From a virus: a stretch of 24,384 nucleotides of DNA. The notes beneath the pieces are model-generated. The model was not told where the DNA came from and ran no database searches. It worked only from the letters and a program-made list of their open reading frames with translations. The position numbers were made by a program, and so were the translations under genes. Where the stretch lies: the IMG/VR virus record IMGVR_UViG_3300031823_000026, positions 1 to 24,384 of that record, one strand, 5' to 3'. The stretch's first letter is position 1, and every line of letters begins with the position of its first letter. Positions 7,741 through 15,720 of this stretch are shown one piece after another.

Positions 7741-8111
7741 GAAGCCACCATAGTGCCGCCTGCCGAGGCGAACGCAAGGGCATTGTTGAGCACGAAGCGT
7801 ACCTGGGCGTTACTAGTCGCTACCACCCGCTGCGTCGGATCACCAGTAGCTCCAAGCACCACGCCGAACTCGAGCGTAGTGTTGAGTTGTAGCCCTTCCA
7901 TGAAGGGTCCAGGGAACGTAGCAGCGCCTAGCACCTCCCACGTAGTGCCACCGTCTGGCGAGTAGTCACACTCGATGGTAAGGCCTAGCGTCAAGTTCGC
8001 CATGTCGAGTTCTAGCACATAGCGACTACTGCCCTCCGGCACGCTCCATGGACCTAGCGTCGAAGCGCCAAGAACGATCGTTAGCGGAGCTATTACCGTC
8101 GTCGCTGCCAC
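7737..8111 (-). CDS. Small beta-structured virion protein
   Basis: A 124-residue protein composed of beta-like strands: STLGPWSVPEGSSRYVLELDM, LTIECDYSPDGGTTWEVLG, VRFVLNNALAF. The SPDGGTTW turn is common in phage tail or decoration proteins. No family is assigned. The GTG start overlaps the upstream stop by one base (TAGTG), so it is coupled to the gene before it. There is no TM segment or signal peptide. Confidence 0.65.
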   Translation of the reverse strand: MAATTVIAPLTIVLGASTLGPWSVPEGSSRYVLELDMANLTLGLTIECDYSPDGGTTWEVLGAATFPGPFMEGLQLNTTLEFGVVLGATGDPTQRVVATSNAQVRFVLNNALAFASAGGTMVAS

Positions 8112-8449
8112 TAGTCAACCTCGAGGAGCGTGAAGACCTTGAATACTCGATCGGCCTTGACAGGTATCCCGCTGATGACTCGCATCGCATGGCAAGCCGG
8201 TAGCGGGATGTTGAACGCTGACCGCGGCGAAGCGACTTTCACAGCGTCGCCCTTATGGTAGAACCAGCACCAGTCAGCATCCTTCTCCGGTTGCACCTCG
8301 AACTGCATCGTCTCGCCAGTTAGCTCCGCTGGCGCGTAGATAGTCACCACCGCTATCGTCCCCGTACGAGCGTGAATCTCGATAGGGTTCGAGGCCTTCT
8401 CGCCCTTCTTGATGACTAAGTCACCAAGACGATGTTGATGCTTAGCCAT
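8111..8449 (-). CDS. Small virion protein, paralogue of the upstream gene (copy 2)
   Basis: A 112-residue protein that is a diverged duplicate of the product at 8452-8823. Both begin with a MA-H-H-LG-L-I pattern and share (V/T)I(F/Y)APA-L in the middle, then a W, and near the end N-IPL followed by RVF-(T/V)(F/L)TL--(Q/L)VD. It probably forms a beta-sandwich ring or decoration subunit in the virion. The ATG at 8449 lies three bases after the upstream stop, with GAGAG as weak SD. An extended start at 8611 is possible but would overlap the neighbour by 160 bases. Confidence 0.65.
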   Translation of the reverse strand: MAKHQHRLGDLVIKKGEKASNPIEIHARTGTIAVVTIYAPAELTGETMQFEVQPEKDADWCWFYHKGDAVKVASPRSAFNIPLPACHAMRVISGIPVKADRVFKVFTLLEVD

Positions 8450-8451
8450 GA

Positions 8452-8823
8452 TCAGCTCTCGTAATCCGCGTCGACTTGAGCGCAGAGCGTGAACACTCTG
8501 GCTCCACCGACCGCGCTTGTCGCGAACATGCGAAGCGACCTGAACCCGGCGACGAGTGGAATATTCACGGCTAGACCTGCCCCAATAACTATCGTCGTGC
8601 CAGGCTGCCACTGCAGCACGCTCCAGACCTCGTTCGGAGAACGGATCGGTGAGACCTCGACGTTGATGACCTCAGGCAGCGTAGCTGGCGCAAAGATCAC
8701 CAGGCTCGACATAGCGCCTAGCACAGCCTGCACCTGTCCAGGGCTTGAGCCTGTGTACGCAGGACTGAATGTCCCGCCGTTCGGGATGGTAAGCGTCCCT
8801 AGGTCATGTAGATGACGAGCCAT
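8452..8823 (-). CDS. Small virion protein, paralogue of the downstream gene (copy 1)
   Basis: A 123-residue protein with strands SSLVIFAPATLPEVINVEVSP and VIGAGLAVNIPLV, ending RVFTLCAQVDADYES. The overall pattern matches the next gene downstream, so these are tandem duplicates. No database family is recognised. The start at 8823 overlaps the end of the upstream gene by about 20 bases. An SD (GGAG) is present but distant, about 13 bases from the ATG, so coupling to upstream translation is likely. Confidence 0.65.
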   Translation of the reverse strand: MARHLHDLGTLTIPNGGTFSPAYTGSSPGQVQAVLGAMSSLVIFAPATLPEVINVEVSPIRSPNEVWSVLQWQPGTTIVIGAGLAVNIPLVAGFRSLRMFATSAVGGARVFTLCAQVDADYES

Positions 8824-9100
8824 TTGATAGTATCATCTCCACAGTCGTCGGCGTCTGAACCGTGGCTCTACTACCGTCCTTAACTACTCGGTAGCGTGCG
8901 AGTTTCTTCTCGTCTAGCGAAGCTGCGATGCCTTCGGACAAAAGTAGGCTCCAGGCGATACCTCCTTTGTCAACGATCTCTAAGATGACACGCTCTTCTT
9001 CTCCCACAGGATAGGCGACGACAGCCACCTCGTTCCCTTGAGCTGGCTGCCAATCGCCTTCCCATGAGCCCGTCACTCCGACTGCGATGAGTCTCTTCAT
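8804..9100 (-). CDS. Hypothetical small protein just downstream of a palindrome
   Basis: A 98-residue protein (MKRLIAVGVTGSWEGDW...). It has a small beta-rich body (NEVAVVAYPVGEEERVILEIVDKGG), a helix with DEKKLARYRVVKDG and a hydrophilic tail. No family is recognised. The ATG at 9100 was chosen because it is the first start after the upstream gene ends at 9126. The AGGAG is unusually close (one base away), so the start is uncertain. The perfect 18-bp palindrome at 9108-9125 fills the gap before it. Confidence 0.55.
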   Translation of the reverse strand: MKRLIAVGVTGSWEGDWQPAQGNEVAVVAYPVGEEERVILEIVDKGGIAWSLLLSEGIAASLDEKKLARYRVVKDGSRATVQTPTTVEMILSNGSSST

Positions 9101-9107
9101 ACTCCTC

Positions 9108-9125
9108 TTGTCCAAATCTGGACAA
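9108..9125. promoter_or_regulatory. Perfect 18-bp palindrome, copy 1 (TTGTCCA-AATC-TGGACAA)
   Basis: Two perfect 7-bp arms separated by AATC. It fits exactly between the stop codon of the 255-residue virion gene (ends 9126) and the SD of the next gene. It is one of four copies with identical arms in the window. The form is that of a dimer-bound operator; no such protein is known here. Confidence 0.6.
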
Positions 9126-9893
9126 CTATGCGCCGCCGCTATACTCCGGGTAGTCTGAAAGATACCACACGTCGTAGTTCTGCACGCCGTTCGGCGCTGA
9201 CGCCGGGGCGTACGTGCCTCTACGATCCTGCGCTGCCCCCGCAGCGGGAACTGAGATGACGCCTGCGGTCGAGATTGTGATCCCTGTAAGGGCCAACAGT
9301 CCCGTCGCGACAAGCGCTCCGTTCACGATCTCCTTCTCCGCCGCCCCAGCGAGGCCAGCAGCGGTGCCCACTGAACAGATCACGTCCAAGCCGAGCACTA
9401 CGCCATCACCAACTGTGATCGTATCGGTAGAAGCGTTACCTGCCGAAGTGATGGTGATAGATGTGATCCTCTTGAACGCGCACGCGGACGTGTAGGTCTT
9501 CGATGTGCCTGTGGCCGAGACGGACCAGTTCTCACTGATCGCGACACCGTACACGTCGGTACCGAAGATCGTACCGCTCACTGCGACAATGGACGTTGCG
9601 TGAGTGACTGTAATCACCACGTTACGCCCACCTGTGAACGGCCCGTAGGTCGGCAACAGCGTCGCTGCCGTACCTGCGGTATTCGCCAACGTCCCGTTCA
9701 ACGGCAGGTTGGTCGTTACTGCGTTCGGCCCCGACGTTGCCGTCGTGATATCATTTGCTGCCGCCGTCGAGGGAGCAGGCCACGTTTGGTGATACACCAG
9801 TGACCCACCCCTCTGGATGCCGCGGCGGTTGGTTGTGACCGCCCTACCGCTAGGGTAGGGGTAGGCCGAACCTGTTAATGGTTTCAGCGGCAT
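9126..9893 (-). CDS. Virion structural protein following the major capsid gene
   Basis: A 255-residue protein. After a basic N-terminus (TTNRRGIQRGGSLVYHQTW) the body is strongly Thr/Ala/Gly/Val-rich beta structure: RNVVITVTHATSIVAVSGTIFGTDVYG, ITSITITSAGNASTDTITVGDG. It comes directly after the major capsid protein, where head fibre, decoration or head-completion proteins usually lie. No specific family is named. The ATG at 9893 has AGGAG six bases upstream. There is no signal peptide. Confidence 0.65.
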   Translation of the reverse strand: MPLKPLTGSAYPYPSGRAVTTNRRGIQRGGSLVYHQTWPAPSTAAANDITTATSGPNAVTTNLPLNGTLANTAGTAATLLPTYGPFTGGRNVVITVTHATSIVAVSGTIFGTDVYGVAISENWSVSATGTSKTYTSACAFKRITSITITSAGNASTDTITVGDGVVLGLDVICSVGTAAGLAGAAEKEIVNGALVATGLLALTGITISTAGVISVPAAGAAQDRRGTYAPASAPNGVQNYDVWYLSDYPEYSGGA

Positions 9894-9902
9894 GTCTGTC
9901 TC

Positions 9903-10796
9903 CTATGGCGAGCCGTAGACACCGCGCCAGTCTCCGAAGCCTGACCCGTTTCGACGAGTCAACTTGAACTTAGCGTCACCTGTCTCGAAATCGTCTGTAT
10001 TCGTTAAACGAGGTGCGCGACGGTCAAAGTAATTGAGATCGTGGTTGTCTGCGATGATATACCACGACAACGGGTCCGTGAGATAGTGCGACAGCAGCGG
10101 CGTCAACCCTTCACGGGACAACTGGTTGATGTCGTTCTGGTTGCTGCCTGGCAGCTTCTCCGATTTCAGGATCTGATTGACGATCCAGTGGTCGCCAGGG
10201 TTGTAGAGCACGTACTTCGGAATGAACATGACGGGCAGGCCAGACTCGTCGTTCAAGGCATGGAACGCCTCGATGGCAGCCTGAACTGCGGGCAAGCTGA
10301 TGCCGGTGTCCGTCACAGGGCGATTAGTCGCTGACAGGCCACGCAGCGTCGTGTGGCTCGTCGAGATCAGCGACACGCCTGCCTCGAAACCGTTGATCGC
10401 TGTGTTGAACGCGTTGTTCAGCACTGCGTGCGCCACGATCTCGAAGTTGTTCCTTGCGGAGCGACCCAGAGCCTTCGACATCTTCGCTCCCATGATGCCG
10501 TACAGATCGTCCTCCATCATCTCCTCGGTGATTCTGAATCCGAGGCCGAACGTGGTCCAGAGATAGCGGACCAGCACTCCCTGAATCGCGTCCTGGAACG
10601 TAACCGGCTGACCTTCCGCCTTGCTCAACAGTGTGCCGAAACCGGCGATGGGGAAGTCTTCCTCATACGCCCGTTGGCTCTTATTCATGTTGATCCAGCG
10701 ATCGCCCTCGGTCGGACGTTCCTTGTACGTCTCGAAGACGATTTTCCTAAAGCCAGGCGCCAATAAGTTCGAAAAGGCGCCACGAACCATGACCAT
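9903..10796 (-). CDS. Major capsid protein (HK97-fold, Mu gpT-like family)
   Basis: A 297-residue protein. The N-terminus (FSNLLAPGFRKIVFETYKERP), then KSQRAYEEDFPIAGFG, resembles Mu gpT-like and related HK97-fold capsid proteins as I remember them. Later features are also typical: TFGLGFRITEEMMEDDLYG in the spine-helix area and LPVMFIPKYVLYNPGDHWIVNQIL in the A-domain. No delta-domain or protease is visible; a separate scaffold gene lies upstream, which fits. The ATG at 10796 has GGAG eight bases upstream; a second ATG lies at 10790. It builds the icosahedral head shell. Confidence 0.8.
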   Translation of the reverse strand: MVMVRGAFSNLLAPGFRKIVFETYKERPTEGDRWINMNKSQRAYEEDFPIAGFGTLLSKAEGQPVTFQDAIQGVLVRYLWTTFGLGFRITEEMMEDDLYGIMGAKMSKALGRSARNNFEIVAHAVLNNAFNTAINGFEAGVSLISTSHTTLRGLSATNRPVTDTGISLPAVQAAIEAFHALNDESGLPVMFIPKYVLYNPGDHWIVNQILKSEKLPGSNQNDINQLSREGLTPLLSHYLTDPLSWYIIADNHDLNYFDRRAPRLTNTDDFETGDAKFKLTRRNGSGFGDWRGVYGSP

Positions 10797-10812
10797 TGTC
10801 TAGGCTCCTTTC

Positions 10813-11310
10813 CTAGCTTGAGAGTGCCTGTAGGTTGGCATCGAGGAAGCGAACGTAGAAGATACCGTTCACTACGTCGATGTCAATGACTCTGACCCGC
10901 GTATTCGCGGTAGTAGAAAGCACCTGCCAGAACGACCGGATACCTGCACCAGTCGAGATGTTCACGTTCGCGATGTCCTGCGCTCGTGTCAGGTATGCTA
11001 CCGCCGGTGTTACGAGACTGCTCAAGCCCACGGTGACGTCGCCAGTGAGAATCTCCACCAGCATCTGATTCACCGGATACGGCTGAGGCTTCAGACCGAG
11101 GGCAACTTGCGGTGCCGTTGGCGCAAAGCCCAAACAGATTCCGAGAATCGCTGCCGGGTTCGCTCCGCACTTCTTGACGTTGTTATCCGCCGTATCGAGG
11201 AACACTAGGTCCCCCGGCTGCGACGTGTCCGTTGAGAGGAACGTATACTGCCCTACCCGTCCCTCCGCTTGCGGATTGCCGTGAGCGATGAAGGCTGGAA
11301 ATTGCGACAC
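10813..11310 (-). CDS. Head decoration-like protein
   Basis: A 165-residue protein between scaffold and major capsid genes, the standard place for capsid decoration proteins. Its N-terminal pattern (FIAHGNPQAEGRVGQYTFLSTDTSQPGDLVFLDT) and the AAILGICLGFAPT segment recall the DUF2190 / lambda gpD-like type, in which a beta-barrel subunit cements the shell at its symmetry axes. The GTG start at 11310 follows GAGGAGG by four bases. The assignment is by position and appearance; no signature residue settles it. Confidence 0.6.
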   Translation of the reverse strand: MSQFPAFIAHGNPQAEGRVGQYTFLSTDTSQPGDLVFLDTADNNVKKCGANPAAILGICLGFAPTAPQVALGLKPQPYPVNQMLVEILTGDVTVGLSSLVTPAVAYLTRAQDIANVNISTGAGIRSFWQVLSTTANTRVRVIDIDVVNGIFYVRFLDANLQALSS

Positions 11311-11319
11311 TATGCCTCC

Positions 11320-11814
11320 TCACTCGTCCACTAAGAGACGCTCGACCGGGACTCTGATGCCATGCCGATCCCGGAGCTCTTTCGAGACTGCCTCTGCTAC
11401 GCTTCGCACCTCTGTCCGATGAGCCTCCAGACGACTCTTGTGAAGCTCGCGCTGCCGTTCGACTTCCTCCTCGTGCTTTTCACGAGAGACCCTCATCAGT
11501 CTCACCTCACCCACCTGTGCACGGACACCTGCAGCTTCGCACTCCCCTTCGGGCACGGCTTCGTACCCATCGTCTACCGAGATTTGGATCTGCCCAGCGT
11601 CGTCCGTGTTGTTGTAGCGGTAGTGATGCTCAGGGTCTTTCTTCTCCAACGGCGACGCGTCGAGCATCCTCGCCCGAGGCGTGCGCTCACTAGCGCCGCT
11701 ACGCTTCTGACCCTCGACTCGACTGAGCTTCCGAGCAATGTCTTCGAGCTGCCTCCGAAGATCAGACCTCGTTGGCTCAGGAGCCTTCTCGTCTACTGGC
11801 CTGCTTTCCGCCAT
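11320..11814 (-). CDS. Charged helical protein near the scaffold gene, unknown
   Basis: A 164-residue, very charged protein (E, R, K, D, S). It has coiled-coil-like segments at residues about 17-38 (RSDLRRQLEDIARKLSRVEG) and about 108-150 (SREKHEEEVERQRELHKSR, VAEAVSKELRDRHG). It lies between scaffold and decoration genes and could be a scaffold partner or a head-assembly factor. No family is recognised. The ATG at 11814 overlaps the scaffold gene's end by 22 bases and has GGAGG about ten bases upstream. Confidence 0.65.
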   Translation of the reverse strand: MAESRPVDEKAPEPTRSDLRRQLEDIARKLSRVEGQKRSGASERTPRARMLDASPLEKKDPEHHYRYNNTDDAGQIQISVDDGYEAVPEGECEAAGVRAQVGEVRLMRVSREKHEEEVERQRELHKSRLEAHRTEVRSVAEAVSKELRDRHGIRVPVERLLVDE

Positions 11815-12632
11815 AGAACGTAGTCCTCCTCTGACATACCCATCGTCTTGGCGATCTCCTTCGCCACAGGATCAAGACCTCCGTCGCTCGTCATGACGGG
11901 GGCTCTGATGGTGGACACTGTATGCGCTCCAGCACCTGCGGCCTGCGCTGCGCGAGCATCCTCGGCAGCTTTCGTCTTGGCGCGCTCTGCGCGGTCGTTG
12001 ACGAGAGTGTCGAAGTTTCCTGTCTGTCCCCTGAACCAGGCCATGAAGTCGTCCCAGTTCTTGAGAGACGTCAACGCCGCAGGGTTCGGTAAGCGCTGAA
12101 TCGCCTCGTCGATCTTCCGGCCGAAGACACGGAACTCGTCAGGGTACTTACGCTCGGCCTGTTCACGAGCGGTCTCAGCGTTGTTCTGCGCGAGGGAGCC
12201 CAGACGGGAGTTGACGTTGTCAATAAGAACCTTCTCCCGCTTGGCAAGAAGCTTGTCAATCGCAGCGAGGGGATTGTCTTGGAAGAGCTTGTTCATCTCC
12301 TCCGTAGACAGGTCCTTATCCTCAGCCGAGATTGGCGCAGCCGACGCAGGCGTAGCGCGAACTGCGGCAAGCGCACGCTCACGAGCTTCCTCGCTGATAC
12401 GTAGCGCTTCCGAGAGCGCCTTCACGCGAGGATCGTCAGGCAGCGCAGCTTGCGCTTCGGCGCGCATCTTCGCGTCGGCTTCAGCTTTCTTCTTCGCTTC
12501 AGCTTCCTCAGCAGCTTTCTTCTCAGCTGCCTTGGTCTCCTCGAGCTTCTTCCCTACGTCCTCGAGATATACCTCTTCCCTCAGGCCGGCAAGGACCTCT
12601 TTATCGCTAACCGGCGCGGCAGTATCAGCCAT
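11793..12632 (-). CDS. Capsid scaffold-like protein
   Basis: A 279-residue protein. Residues about 20-75 are an uninterrupted Lys/Glu/Ala coiled-coil (EETKAAEKKAAEEAEAKKKA). The middle is mixed (LSTEEMNKLFQDNPLAAIDKLL) with more helix, and the last 40 residues contain TMGMSEEDYVLWRKAGQ, a small helix typical of scaffold C-termini that bind the capsid protein. Composition and position between portal and capsid genes support scaffold. The start is set at 12632 (MADTAAP) because GAGGGAG lies six bases upstream; an earlier ATG at 12662 lacks an SD. It would be lost or degraded on maturation. Confidence 0.7.
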   Translation of the reverse strand: MADTAAPVSDKEVLAGLREEVYLEDVGKKLEETKAAEKKAAEEAEAKKKAEADAKMRAEAQAALPDDPRVKALSEALRISEEARERALAAVRATPASAAPISAEDKDLSTEEMNKLFQDNPLAAIDKLLAKREKVLIDNVNSRLGSLAQNNAETAREQAERKYPDEFRVFGRKIDEAIQRLPNPAALTSLKNWDDFMAWFRGQTGNFDTLVNDRAERAKTKAAEDARAAQAAGAGAHTVSTIRAPVMTSDGGLDPVAKEIAKTMGMSEEDYVLWRKAGQ

Positions 12633-12906
12633 CTCGTTCTCCCTCAAAGTTCGAGTTATCAATCTCGTGAATCAACGTTCTCGGCATCTCCAGTGCGTCC
12701 CTCAGCCCCTTAACCCGTCCTTGCAAGTTCCGCAAGTTGGGGTGATCCTCCTCCGCTTCCAGGAGTCGCTGGCTTTGCTGGAGTAGGGCCTCGAGCCGGG
12801 CCTGTACCAACTGGAAGGCCCTGTTGCCCTCCAGGTCCACCATTTCGTCCCTGAGCGTCTCCGCCGTTGCCTTGTCCTGGGGCAGCTCCGGGCTGAGCGT
12901 GGGCAT
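12625..12906 (-). CDS. Small coiled-coil protein overlapping the portal 3' end
   Basis: A 93-residue protein (MPTLSPELPQDKATAETLRDE...) in a different frame from the portal, overlapping its last 197 bases. Residues about 10-75 form amphipathic helices (NRAFQLVQARLEALLQQSQRLLEAEEDHP). The start at 12906 has GGAG about ten bases upstream. It ends eight bases inside the scaffold start, linking portal and scaffold translation. No family is recognised; it could be an assembly helper. The longer start at 12966 is less likely because it lacks an SD. Both this frame and the portal frame look coding. Confidence 0.6.
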   Translation of the reverse strand: MPTLSPELPQDKATAETLRDEMVDLEGNRAFQLVQARLEALLQQSQRLLEAEEDHPNLRNLQGRVKGLRDALEMPRTLIHEIDNSNFEGERDG

Positions 12907-14830
12907 TGAGATATTTCTCCAAGTCTGGTAAGTAGTCCTCTGGATTACGAATATCGTACTTCGCAATCAGGTCGCGGAACAGCTTGCGGGCCGTGGACAT
13001 GACTTCCTTCACCATCTCGGTATACTCCGGCATGCCCTGCTTAGACGCTACGATACCCGCTTGTCCCGCTTCGAGCACTTTCTCAAGGTACTGCATCATC
13101 ACCTGAATGAGCGACAACTGCATCTGCTGCTGAGCTTGGCGATTGGTCGAAGCGTCGGTAACGGTCAAGTCAACCGCAAACGCTCCGTTGATGTTCTCCT
13201 GAGAGACCATCTTGAAGAACTGCTTAACGTCTGTAGCGATCTTGTCATCGCCGAAGATGAGGTCCTCGATCCCGCCAGTGCCGAACTGAATCCAGATGCT
13301 AATGCAGAACTCCATGATGTCAGCAAAGCCCTGGCGGAGATTCTCTAAGACCTCCTCAACACGCTGGGTGCCCTCTTTGATAAGAGCCAAGGTACTCGTA
13401 GCGGTGGCTCGAGTGCCAATGATCGGAGACTCCCGTCCTTGCAGATAATCACTAACACCCGTCCGCTTCTCGACCATGCCGAAAAGGTTCTGCCGTTCGG
13501 CGAGCGTGGAAGGGTAGATATCCCCGCTAGCGAACGGTATGAAATCTTTTGTAGGCTCGTCGACAAAGAACACTCTCCCAGCGTAGAGACGCGGCACCTG
13601 CTCGATGCCAGAGTTCTTCTTCGCGATGAACATGCGTATGTTAGCGATATACGCATTGTCCTGCGCCATACGGTGCCACTTCGTGATCGCGTCTTGAAGG
13701 GACTTGACCATCTCCATGATGCCCAAGCCGAGCATGGTATCACTAGCGATCGTATACGGCACGATCGTGTAGGGCTTCCGCTGATGGAAGTACCAGTTCA
13801 GCCGGAGCTGGAGAAGGGTCCGAGTGTCCTTGTGGTACGTAGCGACGAGGTGCGAAGGCGGCTTGCCTGGGTAGATCGCGTAGTCAAACCACGCCTCGTA
13901 GACAGTGATCTCGTTGGCAAAGGTAGTGCGAAGCGCGTGCTTGTTAGCATCCTCACGGGCTTGCTCGACAGCAGTGCGAACGCCAATAGTCTGCTGGCTT
14001 CGCACGGATTCGACGTTAGTGATCTTACCTGCGGCTTCGAGAATCTTGAGCGCTTCGTAAGTCGTCCGCTGACGCTCGAAGATGATCGGGCACTCGTCTG
14101 GTGTCTCATAGAACGGCGGGAAGAGGAGATCACCTAGGTGGATGCCGAAGACTCGCGGGCCAGCAAAGCGAACCTGCGGGACTTCGACGACCTCTGAGTA
14201 GTCGTCGTTGTAGCGGAAGACCTTGTACTCGTCACGGTCGTAGACGGTCTTAAAGGCCATAGTACCGAGTTTGACGCACTCGAGAATGCGCGGAGACGCA
14301 ACGCGACGAAGCTCGAGGTAGTTCTTCTGGTACTTGTCTACGAAGGCCTGCACAGACGGCATCAGCTCGAGGATGTCCTTGCGAAGCCCTTTCCAAGTGA
14401 ACACTGGGTCTTGCTTGAAGATACCAATGTCCAGCCTGGCGTGGATAGGATCCACTGCCATCGCGCCGACAGGGATGACCTCCCTCGAGGCGCCGCGGAA
14501 GGGCTCAAACTGGACAGAGTCAGGAGTGACTGCGCGGTAGGCTTTCTCCTGATCGGCCCAAGCGCTTTGTAAGTCCTGCTGAGCAGAGTCGAGGTCATTC
14601 AGCCACTGGTCGAGCCAGATAAGGAGCCGGCTCTTCTGTTCCTCACTGATATCCAAGATCGGCGGAGGTAGCTCCTTCCGCTTAATCGCTGGCGTATCCT
14701 TCGGCTTAGACGTCTCGTCAACCTGCTCAACGAATCCCGCGTCGCGATCGAGAATCGCATGATGCGTGTTCCCAGGCTCGATCTTCGCGTCACGGAACTC
14801 GAATTCGCTAGGAGGAATAGAGGCGTCCAT
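12710..14830 (-). CDS. Portal protein
   Basis: A 706-residue protein, the right length for large podovirus-type portals. Features: an N-terminal linker, a helix-rich body (LLIWLDQWLNDLDSAQQDLQSAWADQEKAYRA), and the segment about 88-130 (VTPDSVQFEPFRGASREVIPVGAMAVDPIHARLD), which I take as the clip-to-wing region. Further on come long helices (MLGLGIMEMVKSLQDAITKWHRMAQDNAYIANIRMF) and a C-terminal Gly/Pro/Gln-rich disordered tail. It forms the dodecameric DNA channel at one vertex. The ATG at 14830 follows the preceding stop by two bases. It is downstream of both terminase genes, as in many phages. Confidence 0.8.
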   Translation of the reverse strand: MDASIPPSEFEFRDAKIEPGNTHHAILDRDAGFVEQVDETSKPKDTPAIKRKELPPPILDISEEQKSRLLIWLDQWLNDLDSAQQDLQSAWADQEKAYRAVTPDSVQFEPFRGASREVIPVGAMAVDPIHARLDIGIFKQDPVFTWKGLRKDILELMPSVQAFVDKYQKNYLELRRVASPRILECVKLGTMAFKTVYDRDEYKVFRYNDDYSEVVEVPQVRFAGPRVFGIHLGDLLFPPFYETPDECPIIFERQRTTYEALKILEAAGKITNVESVRSQQTIGVRTAVEQAREDANKHALRTTFANEITVYEAWFDYAIYPGKPPSHLVATYHKDTRTLLQLRLNWYFHQRKPYTIVPYTIASDTMLGLGIMEMVKSLQDAITKWHRMAQDNAYIANIRMFIAKKNSGIEQVPRLYAGRVFFVDEPTKDFIPFASGDIYPSTLAERQNLFGMVEKRTGVSDYLQGRESPIIGTRATATSTLALIKEGTQRVEEVLENLRQGFADIMEFCISIWIQFGTGGIEDLIFGDDKIATDVKQFFKMVSQENINGAFAVDLTVTDASTNRQAQQQMQLSLIQVMMQYLEKVLEAGQAGIVASKQGMPEYTEMVKEVMSTARKLFRDLIAKYDIRNPEDYLPDLEKYLNAHAQPGAAPGQGNGGDAQGRNGGPGGQQGLPVGTGPARGPTPAKPATPGSGGGSPQLAELARTG

Positions 14831-14832
14831 AG

Positions 14833-15027
14833 CTAGTCAGGCCATCCGAGTGCGTAGCGGTGTCCCATCTTCACATGCCACCTCTTGTGACATACTAGGC
14901 AGACCATGACCTTGGGCCATAGCTCAGCCTCGTCACCGAAGAGGCTTACGGGCGCTAAGTGATGCTCCTGAAGCATGGACTCCTTTCCGCAAACGAAGCA
15001 GCACTTGGCTTCGCCGTTCTGCGGCAA
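14833..15027 (-). CDS. Small HNH-like zinc protein
   Basis: A 64-residue protein with C10xxC13, His22-His23, then C43xxC46-H47 and H51: FVCGKESMLQEHHLAP followed by MVCLVCHKRWH. This order (CxxC, HH, CxxCH) is the HNH/McrA treble-clef layout, but the usual Asn is replaced or not visible, so nuclease activity is uncertain. The start is a TTG at 15027 with AAGGCGG nine bases upstream; no ATG is available in this frame that would keep the first CxxC. It lies just before the portal gene. Confidence 0.6.
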   Translation of the reverse strand: MPQNGEAKCCFVCGKESMLQEHHLAPVSLFGDEAELWPKVMVCLVCHKRWHVKMGHRYALGWPD

Positions 15028-15041
15028 TCCGAACGTCCGCC

Positions 15042-15209
15042 TTATGGCCAGAAGGCTAGCTTCCTCCGGTGGATGAAGATGCTTGCTTCCCAGGAGAAGG
15101 GAGTTGGCACGAGGCCGTCAAGCAACTTGGACGCCCATAGCTCCACGGTGTAGGCGGCGCTAGCGCGAGCTTTGCGCTGCTTCAGAACCTTCTCGACTTC
15201 GGCGTTCAC
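15042..15209 (-). CDS. 55-aa hypothetical protein (GTG start)
   Basis: The reading frame starts with GTG at 15209, overlapping the upstream stop (GTGA), and ends in TAA at 15042-15044. The product is 55 residues: a basic helix (EVEKVLKQRKARASAAYTVEL), then a mixed stretch ending in HRRKLAFWP. GGGAAG lies about eleven bases upstream. No family is recognised. It fills a stretch that otherwise has no gene, in an operon where all neighbours overlap, which is the main reason to call it. Confidence 0.5.
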   Translation of the reverse strand: MNAEVEKVLKQRKARASAAYTVELWASKLLDGLVPTPFSWEASIFIHRRKLAFWP

Positions 15210-15376
15210 TTGCGCTTCTTCCCGCGTCGACCTTGCGCGTAAGCGACGGCGATTGCCTGAGCGTCGGCGCGTTCTTTGCCGAACTTAGACTTCGTCCGAG
15301 CATAGGTCGCGCCCTTATGGAACTCACGGATGTTCTCAGAGCGAGTCTTCTTCGAGGTGCCTTTCTTGAGCGGCAT
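15206..15376 (-). CDS. Small basic phage protein, MPLKKG family
   Basis: A 56-residue protein starting MPLKKGTSKKTRSENIREF, with QAIAVAYAQGRR near the end and a KKRK tail. The start MPLKKG, SENI and QA(I/V)AIA are the marks of a small basic protein family common in phages near portal and terminase genes, function not established. The start at 15376 overlaps the upstream stop (TAATG). It is probably DNA- or RNA-associated because of its charge, which is inference. Confidence 0.7.
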   Translation of the reverse strand: MPLKKGTSKKTRSENIREFHKGATYARTKSKFGKERADAQAIAVAYAQGRRGKKRK

Positions 15377-15720
15377 TAGGCGATCCACCAGAGCAGGGCT
15401 GTCACTGCAGTGGAGCCGACAAGGCGCCAGACGAAGTCTGCAGTGGACCAGCCGTATGGATCAGGCTTGCGCTCGTAGTAGTAACTCGCGGCGTTGTAGA
15501 GTAGCCACCCTATCGGCAGCCACCAGGAGAGCCAGACTAGTGGGATATGGAAGATGGCCTGCTCGACGAGGCCGCCGAGGCCCTCGTTACTCCAGGTGGG
15601 CCAGTTGTTGATCCCGAAGGGCTCAGCCTTCTCGAGCTTGACGATAAGGGCCTGAACCACTTTCAGGAGCTGTGACCCCGTAGGGGCTGACTTAACGGGC
15701 ACTGGCGTAGGAGCAGTCAT
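15376..15720 (-). CDS. Two-TM membrane protein (holin-like?)
   Basis: A 114-residue protein. Residues about 55-78 (AIFHIPLVWLSWWLPIGWLLYNAA) and about 95-113 (FVWRLVGSTAVTALLWWIA) are Trp-rich TM helices; the N-terminus is soluble with a helix (SQLLKVVQALIVKLEKAE). Two TM segments in a small phage protein suggest a class II holin-like role, but it lies between HNH and portal genes rather than next to the endolysin, so other membrane roles are possible. The ATG at 15720 overlaps the HNH stop (ATGA); AAAGG lies four bases upstream. Confidence 0.6.
   Translation of the reverse strand: MTAPTPVPVKSAPTGSQLLKVVQALIVKLEKAEPFGINNWPTWSNEGLGGLVEQAIFHIPLVWLSWWLPIGWLLYNAASYYYERKPDPYGWSTADFVWRLVGSTAVTALLWWIA

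Noticed and set aside
12181-12786. Plus-strand 201-aa Ser/Ala-rich frame
   Set aside because: Antisense to the Lys/Glu/Ala coiled-coil of the scaffold gene, which produces such composition automatically.
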